Source of the DNA: Lachnospiraceae bacterium | GTDB taxonomy: Bacteria > Bacillota > Clostridia > Lachnospirales > Lachnospiraceae | Assembly (NCBI GenBank): GCA_014799465.1 | Contig: JAAVHZ010000060.1 | Location: forward strand, 1 to 47,286 | Direction of reading: 5' to 3' | DNA: 47,286 nucleotides | Shown: positions 35,018 to 43,205 of the stretch, in pieces | How positions within the stretch are numbered: the first letter of the stretch is position 1 | Layout: the number at the start of each line of letters is the position of its first letter | Translations under genes and position numbers: made by a program | Notes under the pieces: model-generated | Database searches by the model: none | Told to the model about the DNA's origin: nothing | The model's input: only the letters and a program-made list of their open reading frames with translations

Positions 35018-35658
35018 AGATTAGTATCATTAATGGTAGCCCTAAATCAGAGAAAAGTACATCTGAATTGATGATTGAATATCTTATTCCGTTTATAAGC
35101 GAAAACAGAATTTCTGTACATCATATCAATAGGGATAATTGGGATAAAATCCTATTTGCAGAAATCGGGGGTTGTGACGCACTCATTTTTGCGTTTCCCC
35201 TTTATATAGACAGCATTCCTGCTCATATGCTAAGGTTTCTTATCGAATTGGAAAGGCAAAAACATTTATTTAGGAAAAAGATGGTATATTGTATTATAAA
35301 TAATGGTTTTTTTGAAGGACGGCAAAATCATATAGCCTTAGATCAAATGAAAAATTGGTGCAATGCAATGGAACTAACATGGGGACAAGGAATTGGCATT
35401 GGAGCCGGTGAAATGCTGCCGTTTCTTAAGGATATTCCTTTAGGGCATGGACCAAATAAAAATATAGGAAGAGCTTTCAAAGAATTAGCCTGTAATATTA
35501 CCGCTTTAGATAAAGGAAAAGATTTATTCATTTCTCCAAATTGGCCGAGACTTCTTTGGAAAGTACAAGCATCTTTTTACTTTTTTTATCCTCAAGCTAA
35601 AAAGAACGGTTTAAAAAAGAATGATTTGTTTGAACAGGTACAGGATAAATATTTTTAA
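35014..35658 (+). CDS. NAD(P)H-dependent flavin oxidoreductase-like protein
   Basis: A 214-residue flavodoxin-fold protein starting MKISIINGSPKSEKSTSELM, which is the FMN phosphate-binding loop, followed by DALIFAFPLYIDSIPAHML, the second flavin loop. The ending is variable and has an aromatic stretch. It overlaps the previous gene by 4 bases; GAGGAGG is its ribosome site. Such pairs under a TetR regulator often respond to electrophiles or quinones, but no substrate is shown here. Its stop overlaps, tail to tail, the decayed permease gene on the other strand. Confidence 0.75.
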   Translation: MKISIINGSPKSEKSTSELMIEYLIPFISENRISVHHINRDNWDKILFAEIGGCDALIFAFPLYIDSIPAHMLRFLIELERQKHLFRKKMVYCIINNGFFEGRQNHIALDQMKNWCNAMELTWGQGIGIGAGEMLPFLKDIPLGHGPNKNIGRAFKELACNITALDKGKDLFISPNWPRLLWKVQASFYFFYPQAKKNGLKKNDLFEQVQDKYF

Positions 35659-36197
35659 TATCCTTCTTTTTCAAAATGTGGTATATTATAGAATTTCCAT
35701 GGACCATAGTAATTCAGTATAGCCATATTTAAAAGAAGTGTAAGCATTATAGCTAATAAACCATATTGAACGCTGTCTTTCTTGATGCTGAATATCAGTC
35801 CGAGCATTGCTAATAATATAAGTCCCACATAATATTTTAAAATAACCATTCCCAAAACCAGCAAACTGTTATATTTTAAAACTGAAACCGGAACATATAT
35901 TGGTGTAGACCTTATAATGTAAAAATCCTAATCATTTGCCCATGTTCTTATTGCATTATCAGTAAAGTCAAATGATAAATCCAAACCTCCGCAGATACCT
36001 ACAATAACAGCCAGCAATAAATACATTAACAGATTACACTCCTCTGTTCCTATGTTCTGATATTCAAAAGGTATTATTTCAAGCAGACCGGACAGTGTAC
36101 ATACCAGTAAAACTATACACAAAATCAGCTTCATAAAAAAATCCGACCGCACTATTTTCGATTTAATTACATTTACCATGCAAACTTTATTGTCCAT
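35655..36197 (-). pseudogene. Decayed copy of the 296-aa membrane subunit
   Basis: The reading frame 36197 to 35655 is closely similar to the intact gene at 37498-38388 but carries three lesions. About 62 codons are missing after LLMYLLLA (joined at GICGGLDLSF). An in-frame TAG at 35926-35928 replaces a Gln or similar codon between WAND and DFYIIRST. Near the end, PWKFYN jumps to the DNA that encodes the C-terminus of the intact copy, out of frame. The head keeps NVIKSKI and the first helix. With one stop and two deletions it is not expected to work. Confidence 0.82.
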
Positions 36198-36218
36198 TTA
36201 TCTCTCCAAACCGTAAGA

Positions 36219-37013
36219 TTACTTTTTGTTATTAATGTTGATTGTATAACTTATTATAAGCAGAATACTAAGCAGCAGAATCCACCATAAAAAATAGTAA
36301 ACTGAGTATATAAAAGGTTTAAACTCCATAGAACTATCTACTTCACCAATGATTATATTAGCCAGAGTTGTCTTCTGCCCCAATATATTTATTAATATTT
36401 TGAATATGATATATGGCATTATACAGACCAGAACCCTGTTTTCAATCCATATTGAAAAAACATAGCTCATTGCAGCACAAACTCCACCTACAAATGCATA
36501 ACACACTGCAATAACCAGAACAAATTCAGCAGCAGTGTTTCCGGTAAAAAATTTGCCGACCATCGCAGAATCCCTATCCAGATAATTCCATCCGTAATTT
36601 CCTGTGGAAAGCAGAAAATATAATGGCACATATATAAGTATAACGGATGAAAAATTATATAACATTCCGCCTGTAATCACTGTGATATATTTTGCTATAT
36701 AGTAAATGTTACTGTGATTTCTTATACATATCTGGTTATCAATACCATTTTTTCTGTCATCCATAAAGGATAAAACGCAGACCATGGATGGTATAATCTG
36801 CATCAGTGCTGCCATGAAACTTTCATTGATAGTATCCGTCCATAGTTTAAAAGCAGATTGTGCATAATATATTTCAGTATTGCCATAATCCAATTTAAAC
36901 CTCAGATTCCAGAACAGACTGCATATCGTTACATATATAACAGTAATTGCTACCAGCCAGACAATCTTTTTCTCAAAAAACATTCTTTTATATTCAGTAA
37001 TTAAAGTTCTCAT
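36219..37013 (-). CDS. ABC-2-like membrane subunit, copy B
   Basis: A 264-residue protein with six predicted membrane helices (about 17-36, 63-82, 105-130, 158-185, 193-212 and 237-258). It is a close paralogue of 38410-39210, sharing the start MRTLITEYKRMFFEK, FMDDRKNGIDNQICIRNHSN and the end LLIISYTIN. The conserved soluble loop after helix 2 and the six-helix layout suggest an ABC-2-type exporter subunit. Its ATG overlaps the previous gene's stop by 4 bases. Its own downstream partner is the pseudogene above, so this copy may no longer have a full set of subunits. Confidence 0.7.
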   Translation of the reverse strand: MRTLITEYKRMFFEKKIVWLVAITVIYVTICSLFWNLRFKLDYGNTEIYYAQSAFKLWTDTINESFMAALMQIIPSMVCVLSFMDDRKNGIDNQICIRNHSNIYYIAKYITVITGGMLYNFSSVILIYVPLYFLLSTGNYGWNYLDRDSAMVGKFFTGNTAAEFVLVIAVCYAFVGGVCAAMSYVFSIWIENRVLVCIMPYIIFKILINILGQKTTLANIIIGEVDSSMEFKPFIYSVYYFLWWILLLSILLIISYTININNKK

Positions 37014-37471
37014 TTAAAATACACATCTCCCGTAACTGCATCTGTTTGTAAATGCCTGATTAACTTATATGCCAATTCAAACAACTTAATATCAATCCCG
37101 TTTACAATGGAAAAATTATAGTCTACACTCATTTCACCAGGGCTTGAACTGCCTCTTCGAAACACAGCCTTAAGTTTTCCTGTATCGGCAGAAAAAAATC
37201 TTGTATTTTTTGCATACATATTATAGTTCATTGTAATGTTTCCTGTATATGTGTTCATAACAAAAACTTTTGTATAGTTACATCCTGTTGAATCAGAGAC
37301 AGCATTTATATCTAATCTTGCCTTTCCTGTAGCACTATACACCGTATCTGATGAGCCTGAAATGTCATCTTTGCAGTTTACATTTTTACACATATATTCA
37401 TTATTTGCCAAAACTGTTGTAGAAATAAACATTATGGACAATAATGACAAAATTGCTGCTATTTTCTTCAT
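37010..37471 (-). CDS. Chimera of secreted small protein and lipoprotein tail
   Basis: A 153-residue product. Residues 1-120 copy the secreted protein at 42060-42434: signal peptide MKKIAAILSLLSIMFISTTV, then SGSSDTVYSATGKARLDINA and NTRFFSADTGKLKAVFRRGS. The last 30 residues, KLFELAYKLIRHLQTDAVTG and DVYFK, instead match the C-termini of the lipoproteins at 39207 and 40855. So a deletion has joined the front of one gene to the back of another. The ATG follows GGAGG by 8 bases; the frame is open and it overlaps the next gene by 4 bases, so it may still be expressed. Confidence 0.75.
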   Translation of the reverse strand: MKKIAAILSLLSIMFISTTVLANNEYMCKNVNCKDDISGSSDTVYSATGKARLDINAVSDSTGCNYTKVFVMNTYTGNITMNYNMYAKNTRFFSADTGKLKAVFRRGSSSPGEMSVDYNFSIVNGIDIKLFELAYKLIRHLQTDAVTGDVYFK

Positions 37472-37497
37472 AATGCTGTCCTCCATTCATATTATCT

Positions 37498-38388
37498 TTA
37501 AATATCTTTCTTTTTCAAAATACGGTATATTATCGCAGATAATGCCACAAACCATACCCCGCCTGTAAGCATTGTATCTATGAACAGTGCCACCACATCT
37601 TTTTTAATACCGGCCCAATCATAAACAAAACATCTCTGTATCGTTATATAACTGAACATTCCTGACAAATCAATTGAGATTCCCCAATCATAAAATGCCC
37701 ATGGACCATTGTATTGAAATATAGCAATATTAAAAAGGAGTGTAAGCATTATCGCCAATGCACCATACTGTACACTGTCTTTCTTTATGCTGAATACCAG
37801 ACCTATCATAGCTAACAATATAAGCCCCATATAATATTTTAAAACAGTCATTCCTAATACCAGCAGACCATTATATTTTATAACTGAAACGGGAATGTAA
37901 ATGCTGGTAGACTTGATAATATAATATTCCTGTTCTTTTGCCCATTCCATTATGGCATTTTCTGTCAGATTGAATGATAAATCTATCCCCCCACAGATTC
38001 CTATGATAACAGCCAGTAATGAATATAAACATATAAAGAAAAGTGAAAATGCCGCTATCAGTTTTAACATACCGAAATATGCTTTTTTCCTTGAGCCATA
38101 CATTACATATACATTTTTTGTCAGATATTCTTCATACACAATATCCGGTACCAATATTGCAAATGCCAGTAAAACCGAATAGCAGTCAGTAAACGCCAAC
38201 AATAAATACATTAACATATTGCCACTTTCTGCCCCTGATTGATTATATTCAAAATCAAAATTTAATGTTCCAATGTCATTATGCAGTGTACATACCAATA
38301 AACCTATACACAGAATCAGTTTCATAATAAAATCCGGCCGCTTTATTTTTGATTTAATTACATTTACCGTACAAACTTTTTTGTCCAT
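37498..38388 (-). CDS. ABC-2-like membrane subunit, intact 296-aa form
   Basis: A 296-residue protein with six or so membrane helices (about 20-38, 57-85, 105-130, 170-200, 210-230, 265-288). The early segment DIVYEEYLTKNVYVMYGSRKK and loops between helices resemble ABC-2 permeases. It is the second membrane subunit beside the 266-aa protein at 38410, which it follows by about 20 bases with GGAGAG before the ATG. The pair with the ATPase at 40207 would make an ABC exporter with two different membrane halves. Function unknown. Confidence 0.7.
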   Translation of the reverse strand: MDKKVCTVNVIKSKIKRPDFIMKLILCIGLLVCTLHNDIGTLNFDFEYNQSGAESGNMLMYLLLAFTDCYSVLLAFAILVPDIVYEEYLTKNVYVMYGSRKKAYFGMLKLIAAFSLFFICLYSLLAVIIGICGGIDLSFNLTENAIMEWAKEQEYYIIKSTSIYIPVSVIKYNGLLVLGMTVLKYYMGLILLAMIGLVFSIKKDSVQYGALAIMLTLLFNIAIFQYNGPWAFYDWGISIDLSGMFSYITIQRCFVYDWAGIKKDVVALFIDTMLTGGVWFVALSAIIYRILKKKDI

Positions 38389-38409
38389 TTCTCTCTCCAA
38401 ACCGTAAGA

Positions 38410-39210
38410 TTACTTTTTATTCTTAATGTTGATTGTATAACTTATTATAAGCAGAATGCTAAGAAACAGAATCCACAACACAAAATAATGTACCCAGTGT
38501 ATAAAAGGTCTGTCATTCATCAAGACATCTACTTCACTAAAGATTGTATTAGCCAGTGTTACTTTCCGAACAATATACAATACATTTTGTAATATTTCGC
38601 ATATTATATATGGCATTATACAGACCAATACCCTGTTATCAATCCACATCGAAATGACATAGCTCATTGCAGAATAAACCCCGCCTACAAATGCATAGCA
38701 TACAGCAATAACCAGAACAAATTCAACTGCTGTGTTTCCGGTAAAAAATTTACCGACATACGCTTCATACCTATCCAGATAATTCCAACCATCATCTCCT
38801 GTGGAAAGCAGAAAGTATAATGGCACATATATAAGTATCACGGACAAAAAATTATATAACATTCCGCCCGTAATCACTGTTATGTATTTTACCATATAAT
38901 AAATGTTACTGTGATTTCTTATACATATCTGGTTATCAATACCATTCTTTCTGTCATCCATAAATGAAAAAACGCAGACAATGCATGGTACAATCTTCAT
39001 CAGAACTCTCACATAGATTTCATTTATGATATCCTGCCACAGCTTAAAAGCAGATAGCTTATAGCTTATTTCAAAATAACCGTAATCCAATTTATACTTC
39101 AGATTCCAGAACAGGCTGCATACCGTTACATAAATAACAGTAATTACAATCAGCCATATAATCCTTTTTTCAAAAAACATTCTTTTATATTCAGTAATTA
39201 AAGTTCTCAT
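38410..39210 (-). CDS. ABC-2-like membrane subunit, copy A
   Basis: A 266-residue six-helix membrane protein, paralogue of 36219-37013 with roughly three quarters of residues alike by eye. It keeps MRTLITEYKRMFFEK, FMDDRKNGIDNQICIRNHSN and YAFVGGVYSAMSYV. The start ATG overlaps the lipoprotein stop by 4 bases (ATGA), so the lipoprotein and this subunit are translated together. No family assigned beyond ABC-2-like permease. Confidence 0.72.
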   Translation of the reverse strand: MRTLITEYKRMFFEKRIIWLIVITVIYVTVCSLFWNLKYKLDYGYFEISYKLSAFKLWQDIINEIYVRVLMKIVPCIVCVFSFMDDRKNGIDNQICIRNHSNIYYMVKYITVITGGMLYNFLSVILIYVPLYFLLSTGDDGWNYLDRYEAYVGKFFTGNTAVEFVLVIAVCYAFVGGVYSAMSYVISMWIDNRVLVCIMPYIICEILQNVLYIVRKVTLANTIFSEVDVLMNDRPFIHWVHYFVLWILFLSILLIISYTINIKNKK

Positions 39211-40163
39211 TCAAAATACACATCTCCCGTAACTGCATCTATTTGGAAATTCCTGACAGCGTCATTTTCATTTATAACAATATTCCATATCGGAACTGCT
39301 GTCATATTCCTGTTTAACCTATATGCCAATTCAAACATTTCAATCTCATTCACACTTTCCCTGTCTGTCTTATTTGCAACTATGGACAATGCACTTTCTA
39401 TGCTTAAGATTTCACTGATTGCATCTCCCTGTCTTTCCACTTCATAATATGGAGATATTCCATAGTACTCATCAATTTTATTCATAGATGTAATATTTAG
39501 AAGTCCGTCCATAAAATCAAATCTTGCATTTGCCGGTATAGCATCATCAAATATAAGCGTTCTTGTAAAAACAACACCATCATATGAAGGCCTTACAGTA
39601 ACAGATATAACATCTCTTTTATCAGATAACGTATAGACTATCACATCTTCAACAACCCACTTAAATAAAGAATCTGAATATTCAGTATCCATATAGTTCT
39701 CCACAAATCCTATTAAATCCTCAATATCCGTACCATCAGGAATATTAATTTTAGTTTTTACTTTCTCTTTGTCATTACGGTATACCTGATATGAATCAGT
39801 AATACGCTTTGATGATATCTCATCATTAAATGAGCTGGTTTTTGTAAGTTCATTTCCGTCTGATTTTGTAAGTCTGATATTATAAATCTCATCTTCATCC
39901 GTTATAATAGGAACTATGCCGGTTTTTCCTATGTTGCCGTATTCACTGCTGTCTGTTCCCAAAACACTCATGCTCTTTTCTGAACCGTTCCTTATTTCAC
40001 TTATACTTTTAGTCTCAAATATCATTTGGGACACTTTTATGTTTTTATTTTCTTCATTGGCAGTATTTGTTTTCTTTTCTATTTTTTCTACATCACTACA
40101 GGCTGTCAAAAAAAATGATGACATTAATATTGTTACTGTTAAAATCTTTTTAGTCCTATTCAT
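39207..40163 (-). CDS. Lipoprotein L1 of the duplicated ABC locus
   Basis: A 318-residue lipoprotein: basic start MNRTKKILTVTI, hydrophobic stretch and lipobox LTAC. The mature part has a middle domain (IPDGTDIEDLIGFVENYMDT, SDSLFKWVVEDV) and a C-terminal alpha/beta domain ending VPIWNIVINENDAVRNFQID and AVTGDVYFE, which resembles PepSY or YycI-like folds by pattern. A close paralogue is at 40855. It sits outside the cell and probably serves the exporter next to it, as a substrate-capture or sensor subunit. GGAGG lies before the ATG; overlaps the next gene by 4 bases. Confidence 0.75.
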   Translation of the reverse strand: MNRTKKILTVTILMSSFFLTACSDVEKIEKKTNTANEENKNIKVSQMIFETKSISEIRNGSEKSMSVLGTDSSEYGNIGKTGIVPIITDEDEIYNIRLTKSDGNELTKTSSFNDEISSKRITDSYQVYRNDKEKVKTKINIPDGTDIEDLIGFVENYMDTEYSDSLFKWVVEDVIVYTLSDKRDVISVTVRPSYDGVVFTRTLIFDDAIPANARFDFMDGLLNITSMNKIDEYYGISPYYEVERQGDAISEILSIESALSIVANKTDRESVNEIEMFELAYRLNRNMTAVPIWNIVINENDAVRNFQIDAVTGDVYFE

Positions 40164-40174
40164 GATTGCCCTCC

Positions 40175-40231
40175 TTAAAATGTTGATGTTACATTATAGT
40201 CTGCACTCATTTCTCCGGTGCCTGAACTATC
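40175..40231 (-). repeat. Stray C-terminal tail of the secreted protein gene
   Basis: In a frame different from the ATPase, this stretch reads DSSGTGEMSADYNVTSTF then stop, and matches SSSPGEMSVDYNF of the chimera and SSAPGKMRVSCDFSSSE of the secreted protein. It overlaps the last 25 bases of the ATPase gene and runs up to the ribosome site of L1. It looks like the scar of a lost copy of the secreted protein gene. Confidence 0.65.
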
Positions 40232-40839
40232 TCCCCATCCTTCATCTCATACACTACATCACAAAGATATTCAATATCATCTTTATAATGTGAAGCAATC
40301 AATACAATCCTGTCTTTTTCCTTATATTCAAGAATTATTTCCCTTATTTTCTTAACTGATGAATCATCCACGGCATTCAACGGCTCATCCAGAATCAATA
40401 TTTTTGGATCATCCATTATAGCCATTGCTATTGCAACCTTCTGCTTCATTCCCAGCGAATAGTTTTTAACCCTCTTCTTTTCTTTTGCTGATAATCCCAC
40501 AAGCTCAAGTGCTTTAATTATTTTATCCTTATCAACCTTTCCCTTATATGAACTTATAAATTTCAAATTATTATAGGCAGAATAATAAGGTATCAAATTT
40601 GGTCTTTCAATTATAAACCCCACGTCTTTCATAAATCCTTTCTGCACTTTACCGTCAATAGTAATTTCACCGGAATTCTTATTCATAAGTCCCAGTAACA
40701 GTTTGAATAATACTGTTTTTCCTGAGCCGTTCTGACCGACTATCCCATATATTTTCCCGGAATCAAATTTCAGGCTGATGTCTTTTACAAGATACTTTCC
40801 ATCTATAACTTTGCACAAATTATTTACTTCTATCCGCAT
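40207..40839 (-). CDS. ABC transporter ATPase
   Basis: A 210-residue ABC ATPase. Walker A is GQNGSGKT (35-42), the signature is the variant YSLGMKQ (127-133), Walker B is ILILDEPLNAVD (147-158), and the switch His is in ASHYKDD. The compact length and YSLGMKQK signature are typical of ABC-2-type exporters for peptides or drugs. It is the only ATPase in the locus and would have to serve both sets of membrane subunits. The last codons overlap the stray gene tail, so its present C-terminus may be new. GGAAAGG lies before the ATG; L1 follows about 40 bases on. Confidence 0.9.
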   Translation of the reverse strand: MRIEVNNLCKVIDGKYLVKDISLKFDSGKIYGIVGQNGSGKTVLFKLLLGLMNKNSGEITIDGKVQKGFMKDVGFIIERPNLIPYYSAYNNLKFISSYKGKVDKDKIIKALELVGLSAKEKKRVKNYSLGMKQKVAIAMAIMDDPKILILDEPLNAVDDSSVKKIREIILEYKEKDRIVLIASHYKDDIEYLCDVVYEMKDGEIVQAPEK

Positions 40840-40854
40840 ATAATACCTTTCCTT

Positions 40855-41814
40855 TCATCCAAAATACACATCTGACGTAACCGCATCTATTTGAAAAGTC
40901 CTTTCAGCATCTTTTTCCTTTATAACAATATTCCATATCGGAACTGCTGTCATATTCCTGTTTAACACATATGCCAATTCAAACAGCTTAATCTCATTCA
41001 CATGATCTTTGTCTATTTTATTTGCTACTATGGACAATACACTTTCTATACTTAATATTTCACTGATTGCCTCTCCCTGTTTTTCAACTTCATAATATGG
41101 AGATATATCATGGTACTCATCAATTTTATTCATTGAGGTAAAATTTAGGCATCCGTATCTAAAATCAAATGCTACATTTTTTGCCGGTATACCATCATTA
41201 ATTACAAGCGTTTTAGCAAAAACAACCCCACCATATGAAGGTCTTACACTAACAGATATAAATTCTTTTTCATCAGATGACGTCTGGACTGTCACATCTT
41301 CAACAACCCACTTAAATAAAGAATCTGAATATGTAGTATCCATATAATTTTCCACAAATCCTATTAAATCCTCAATATCCGTTCCATCCGGAATATTAAG
41401 TTTAGTTTTTACTTTCTTTTTGTCATTACGGTATACCTGATATGAATCAATAATACGTTTTGATTCTATTTCCTCACTAAATGAGCCGGTTTCTGTAAGT
41501 TTATTTCCGTCTAACTTTGTAAGTTTGATATTATAAATCTCATCTTCATCCGTTATAATAGGAACTATGTCGGTTTTTCCTATGTTGCCGTATTCACTGC
41601 TGTCTGTTCCCAAAACACTCATGCTCTTTTCTGCATCAGCCCTTATTTCACTTATACTTTTAGTCTCAAATATCATTCCTGACACTTTTAAGTTTTTATT
41701 GTTTTCATTGGCAGTATTTGTTCTCTTTTCTATTTTTTCTACACCGCTGCACGCTGTCAAAATAAATGACGCCATTAATACTGTAACTGCTAAAATTTTT
41801 TTGTTCCTATCCAT
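40855..41814 (-). CDS. Lipoprotein L2 of the duplicated ABC locus
   Basis: A 319-residue paralogue of L1 with the same signal and lipobox (LTAC) and nearly the same middle part (SVLGTDSSEYGNIGKTDIVP, IPDGTDIEDLIGFVENYMDT). It ends RTFQIDAVTSDVYFG. The ATG at 41814 is chosen because GGAGG lies 6 bases upstream; the earlier in-frame start has no ribosome site and would bury the signal. First gene after the promoter at 41921, followed 15 bases later by the ATPase. Confidence 0.75.
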   Translation of the reverse strand: MDRNKKILAVTVLMASFILTACSGVEKIEKRTNTANENNKNLKVSGMIFETKSISEIRADAEKSMSVLGTDSSEYGNIGKTDIVPIITDEDEIYNIKLTKLDGNKLTETGSFSEEIESKRIIDSYQVYRNDKKKVKTKLNIPDGTDIEDLIGFVENYMDTTYSDSLFKWVVEDVTVQTSSDEKEFISVSVRPSYGGVVFAKTLVINDGIPAKNVAFDFRYGCLNFTSMNKIDEYHDISPYYEVEKQGEAISEILSIESVLSIVANKIDKDHVNEIKLFELAYVLNRNMTAVPIWNIVIKEKDAERTFQIDAVTSDVYFG

Positions 41815-41867
41815 GATTTCCCTCCTTATAAAGTTGCTGTCACTTTCTGCATCAGCCTGTTTTGAAA

Positions 41868-41907
41868 ACCGTATCATTTGTATCAACTGTACCTCTTAAT
41901 ATGATAC
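41868..41907. promoter_or_regulatory. Repeated GTATCA/TGATAC motifs in the L2 leader
   Basis: Two GTATCA hexamers and one inverted TGATAC lie within 40 bases just downstream of the L2 promoter. This is a plausible regulator binding site. No regulator gene is adjacent. Confidence 0.3.
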
Positions 41908-41920
41908 AGCTAACACAGTA

Positions 41921-41949
41921 ATAATATAACAAAAAAAGAAGTTTGTCAA
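41921..41949 (-). promoter_or_regulatory. Promoter of the L2-ATPase-L1-permease operon
   Basis: TTGACA (41944-41949), spacer 17, TATTAT (41921-41926) on the minus strand. The -35 box lies in the loop and 3' arm of the terminator described next. Confidence 0.6.
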
Positions 41950-41968
41950 TCTTCTAAACAAACTTCTT
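41931..41968 (-). terminator. Terminator of the secreted protein gene
   Basis: AAGAAGTTTG pairs with CAAACTTCTT across 13 bases, followed on the minus strand by seven T. It ends the 42060-42434 unit and overlaps the next promoter. Confidence 0.75.
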
Positions 41969-41981
41969 CCTTTGAAAGTTT

Positions 41982-42033
41982 TTCTCTATAGGACGGATGC
42001 CCGCCGACAATTGCATGGCTGAACTGTTACAAT
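41982..42033. repeat. Dispersed repeat, copy 2, with adjacent G/C-rich module
   Basis: 42014-42033 is identical to 4654-4673. Before it, CTATAGGACGGATGCCCGCC (41986-42005) is, in inverted orientation, a near-copy of GTCGGGCGTCCGCCCTATAG at 47194-47213. It sits in the 3' untranslated part of the secreted protein gene. Confidence 0.6.
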
Positions 42034-42059
42034 ATTAATTGATTCCTCTAAGCCGATGT

Positions 42060-42434
42060 CTATTCGCTTGAAGAAAAATCACAGCTCACTCTCATTTTTC
42101 CAGGGGCTGAACTGCCTCTTAGAAACATCGCTTTAAGGTTTCCTGCTTCGGCAGAATAAAATCTGGTATTTTGTGCATACATATTGTATTTCGGTGTAAC
42201 CTTTCCTGTATCTATATTCACAACAACAACTTTTGCATAGTTACATCCTGTTGTATCAGAAATAGCATTCACATCTAATCTTGCCTTTCCTGTAGCACTA
42301 TACACTATATCTGATGAGCCTGAAAGGTCATCTTTGCAGATTACACTTTTACCCATATATCCATTGTGGGCTAAAACAGTTGTAGATATTAACATCACAG
42401 ACAGTAATGATAAAGCTGCTACACTTTTCTTCAT
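42060..42434 (-). CDS. Small secreted protein of the ABC locus
   Basis: About 124 residues with a Sec signal peptide (MKKSVAALSLLSVMLISTTV, cut after VLA) and a mature part of about 100 residues. The mature sequence is beta-rich and polar: ICKDDLSGSSDIVYSATGKA, DTTGCNYAKVVVVN and YNMYAQNTRFYSAEAGNLKA, with Cys residues that could pair. No family recognised; it could be a surface or exported factor linked to the exporter. The ATG at 42434 follows GGAGG; a perfect promoter and terminator make it its own unit, upstream of the L2 operon. A partial copy forms the chimera at 37010 and a tail fragment lies at 40175. Confidence 0.7.
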   Translation of the reverse strand: MKKSVAALSLLSVMLISTTVLAHNGYMGKSVICKDDLSGSSDIVYSATGKARLDVNAISDTTGCNYAKVVVVNIDTGKVTPKYNMYAQNTRFYSAEAGNLKAMFLRGSSAPGKMRVSCDFSSSE

Positions 42435-42480
42435 AATACTTGTATCCTCCATTCACTTTGTACCGTATAATATGTATTTA

Positions 42481-42509
42481 ATTATACATAAACCATCTTT
42501 AATTGACAA
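42481..42509 (-). promoter_or_regulatory. Promoter of the small secreted protein gene
   Basis: TTGTCA (42504-42509), spacer 17, TATAAT (42481-42486) on the minus strand, about 45 bases before the start codon. Confidence 0.65.
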
Positions 42510-42583
42510 GAAAATCTTTAAATTTTACTAATCACTTTCTATTTCACCATTTAATTTTTACAAATGTCTACATTTTACGGTAC

Positions 42584-43090
42584 TCAGATATCAATAATAC
42601 TTATCTCTTTTCCCCACACTTCAATTAACCGTTCTAAGCTCCAGGCGGCATTTGCCGGACTTGTGGACGGAAGCTGAACTGAATTCGGCATATCCATATC
42701 ACCATAATATTTTCTATATAATTCATGTGCTTTCTTTCCATTTAAAATTATTTTTTGAATCATTGACTTTTTAAGAATAACATTCAAATCATTTACTTTA
42801 ATATTTTTAATAGAACTGTCAGACGAGCCTTTTATATCACATGACTCAATTACATCCCACAGTGCAATTCTATTGTCCAAAAGAAACTTCTTTTTCTGCT
42901 CTATTGTTTCAACCGTTTCTCCCTGTTTTTTACAGATTGATAGTAATACTCTCCAGAACCTGTTCTGCGGATGACCATAATAAAAGTTCTGTTCCCTTGA
43001 CTTCACTGAAGGAAACGAACCCAGTATAAGTATCTTTGAATGTTCATCAAATACCGGACCAAATAAATGGTCTGCATGATTATATTCCAT
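42584..43090 (-). CDS. DNA-deoxyinosine (hypoxanthine) glycosylase
   Basis: A 168-residue member of the uracil-DNA glycosylase superfamily, the hypoxanthine-DNA glycosylase branch. ILILGSFPSVKSREQNFYYG with HPQNRFW forms the active-site loop, where Asn replaces the Asp of classical UDG, and LPSTSPANAAW is the second motif. It removes deaminated adenine from DNA. AGGAG lies before the ATG. It follows two coat-like genes but is separated by 115 bases, so it is likely its own unit. Confidence 0.88.
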   Translation of the reverse strand: MEYNHADHLFGPVFDEHSKILILGSFPSVKSREQNFYYGHPQNRFWRVLLSICKKQGETVETIEQKKKFLLDNRIALWDVIESCDIKGSSDSSIKNIKVNDLNVILKKSMIQKIILNGKKAHELYRKYYGDMDMPNSVQLPSTSPANAAWSLERLIEVWGKEISIIDI

Positions 43091-43205
43091 ATGTATCTCC
43101 TGTTCCGAAATAATTTCAAAAAGCGGCTTAAGATATTATCAAGCCGCCCTAAGATACTACTTACAATATTTTTGCCACAAGCAATGAGACAAAGTCAATT
43201 TTGAC

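Noticed and set aside
35926-35928. TAG as a possible read-through or pyrrolysine codon
   Set aside because: The same gene has two other lesions, and an intact paralogue has a normal codon there, so decay explains it.
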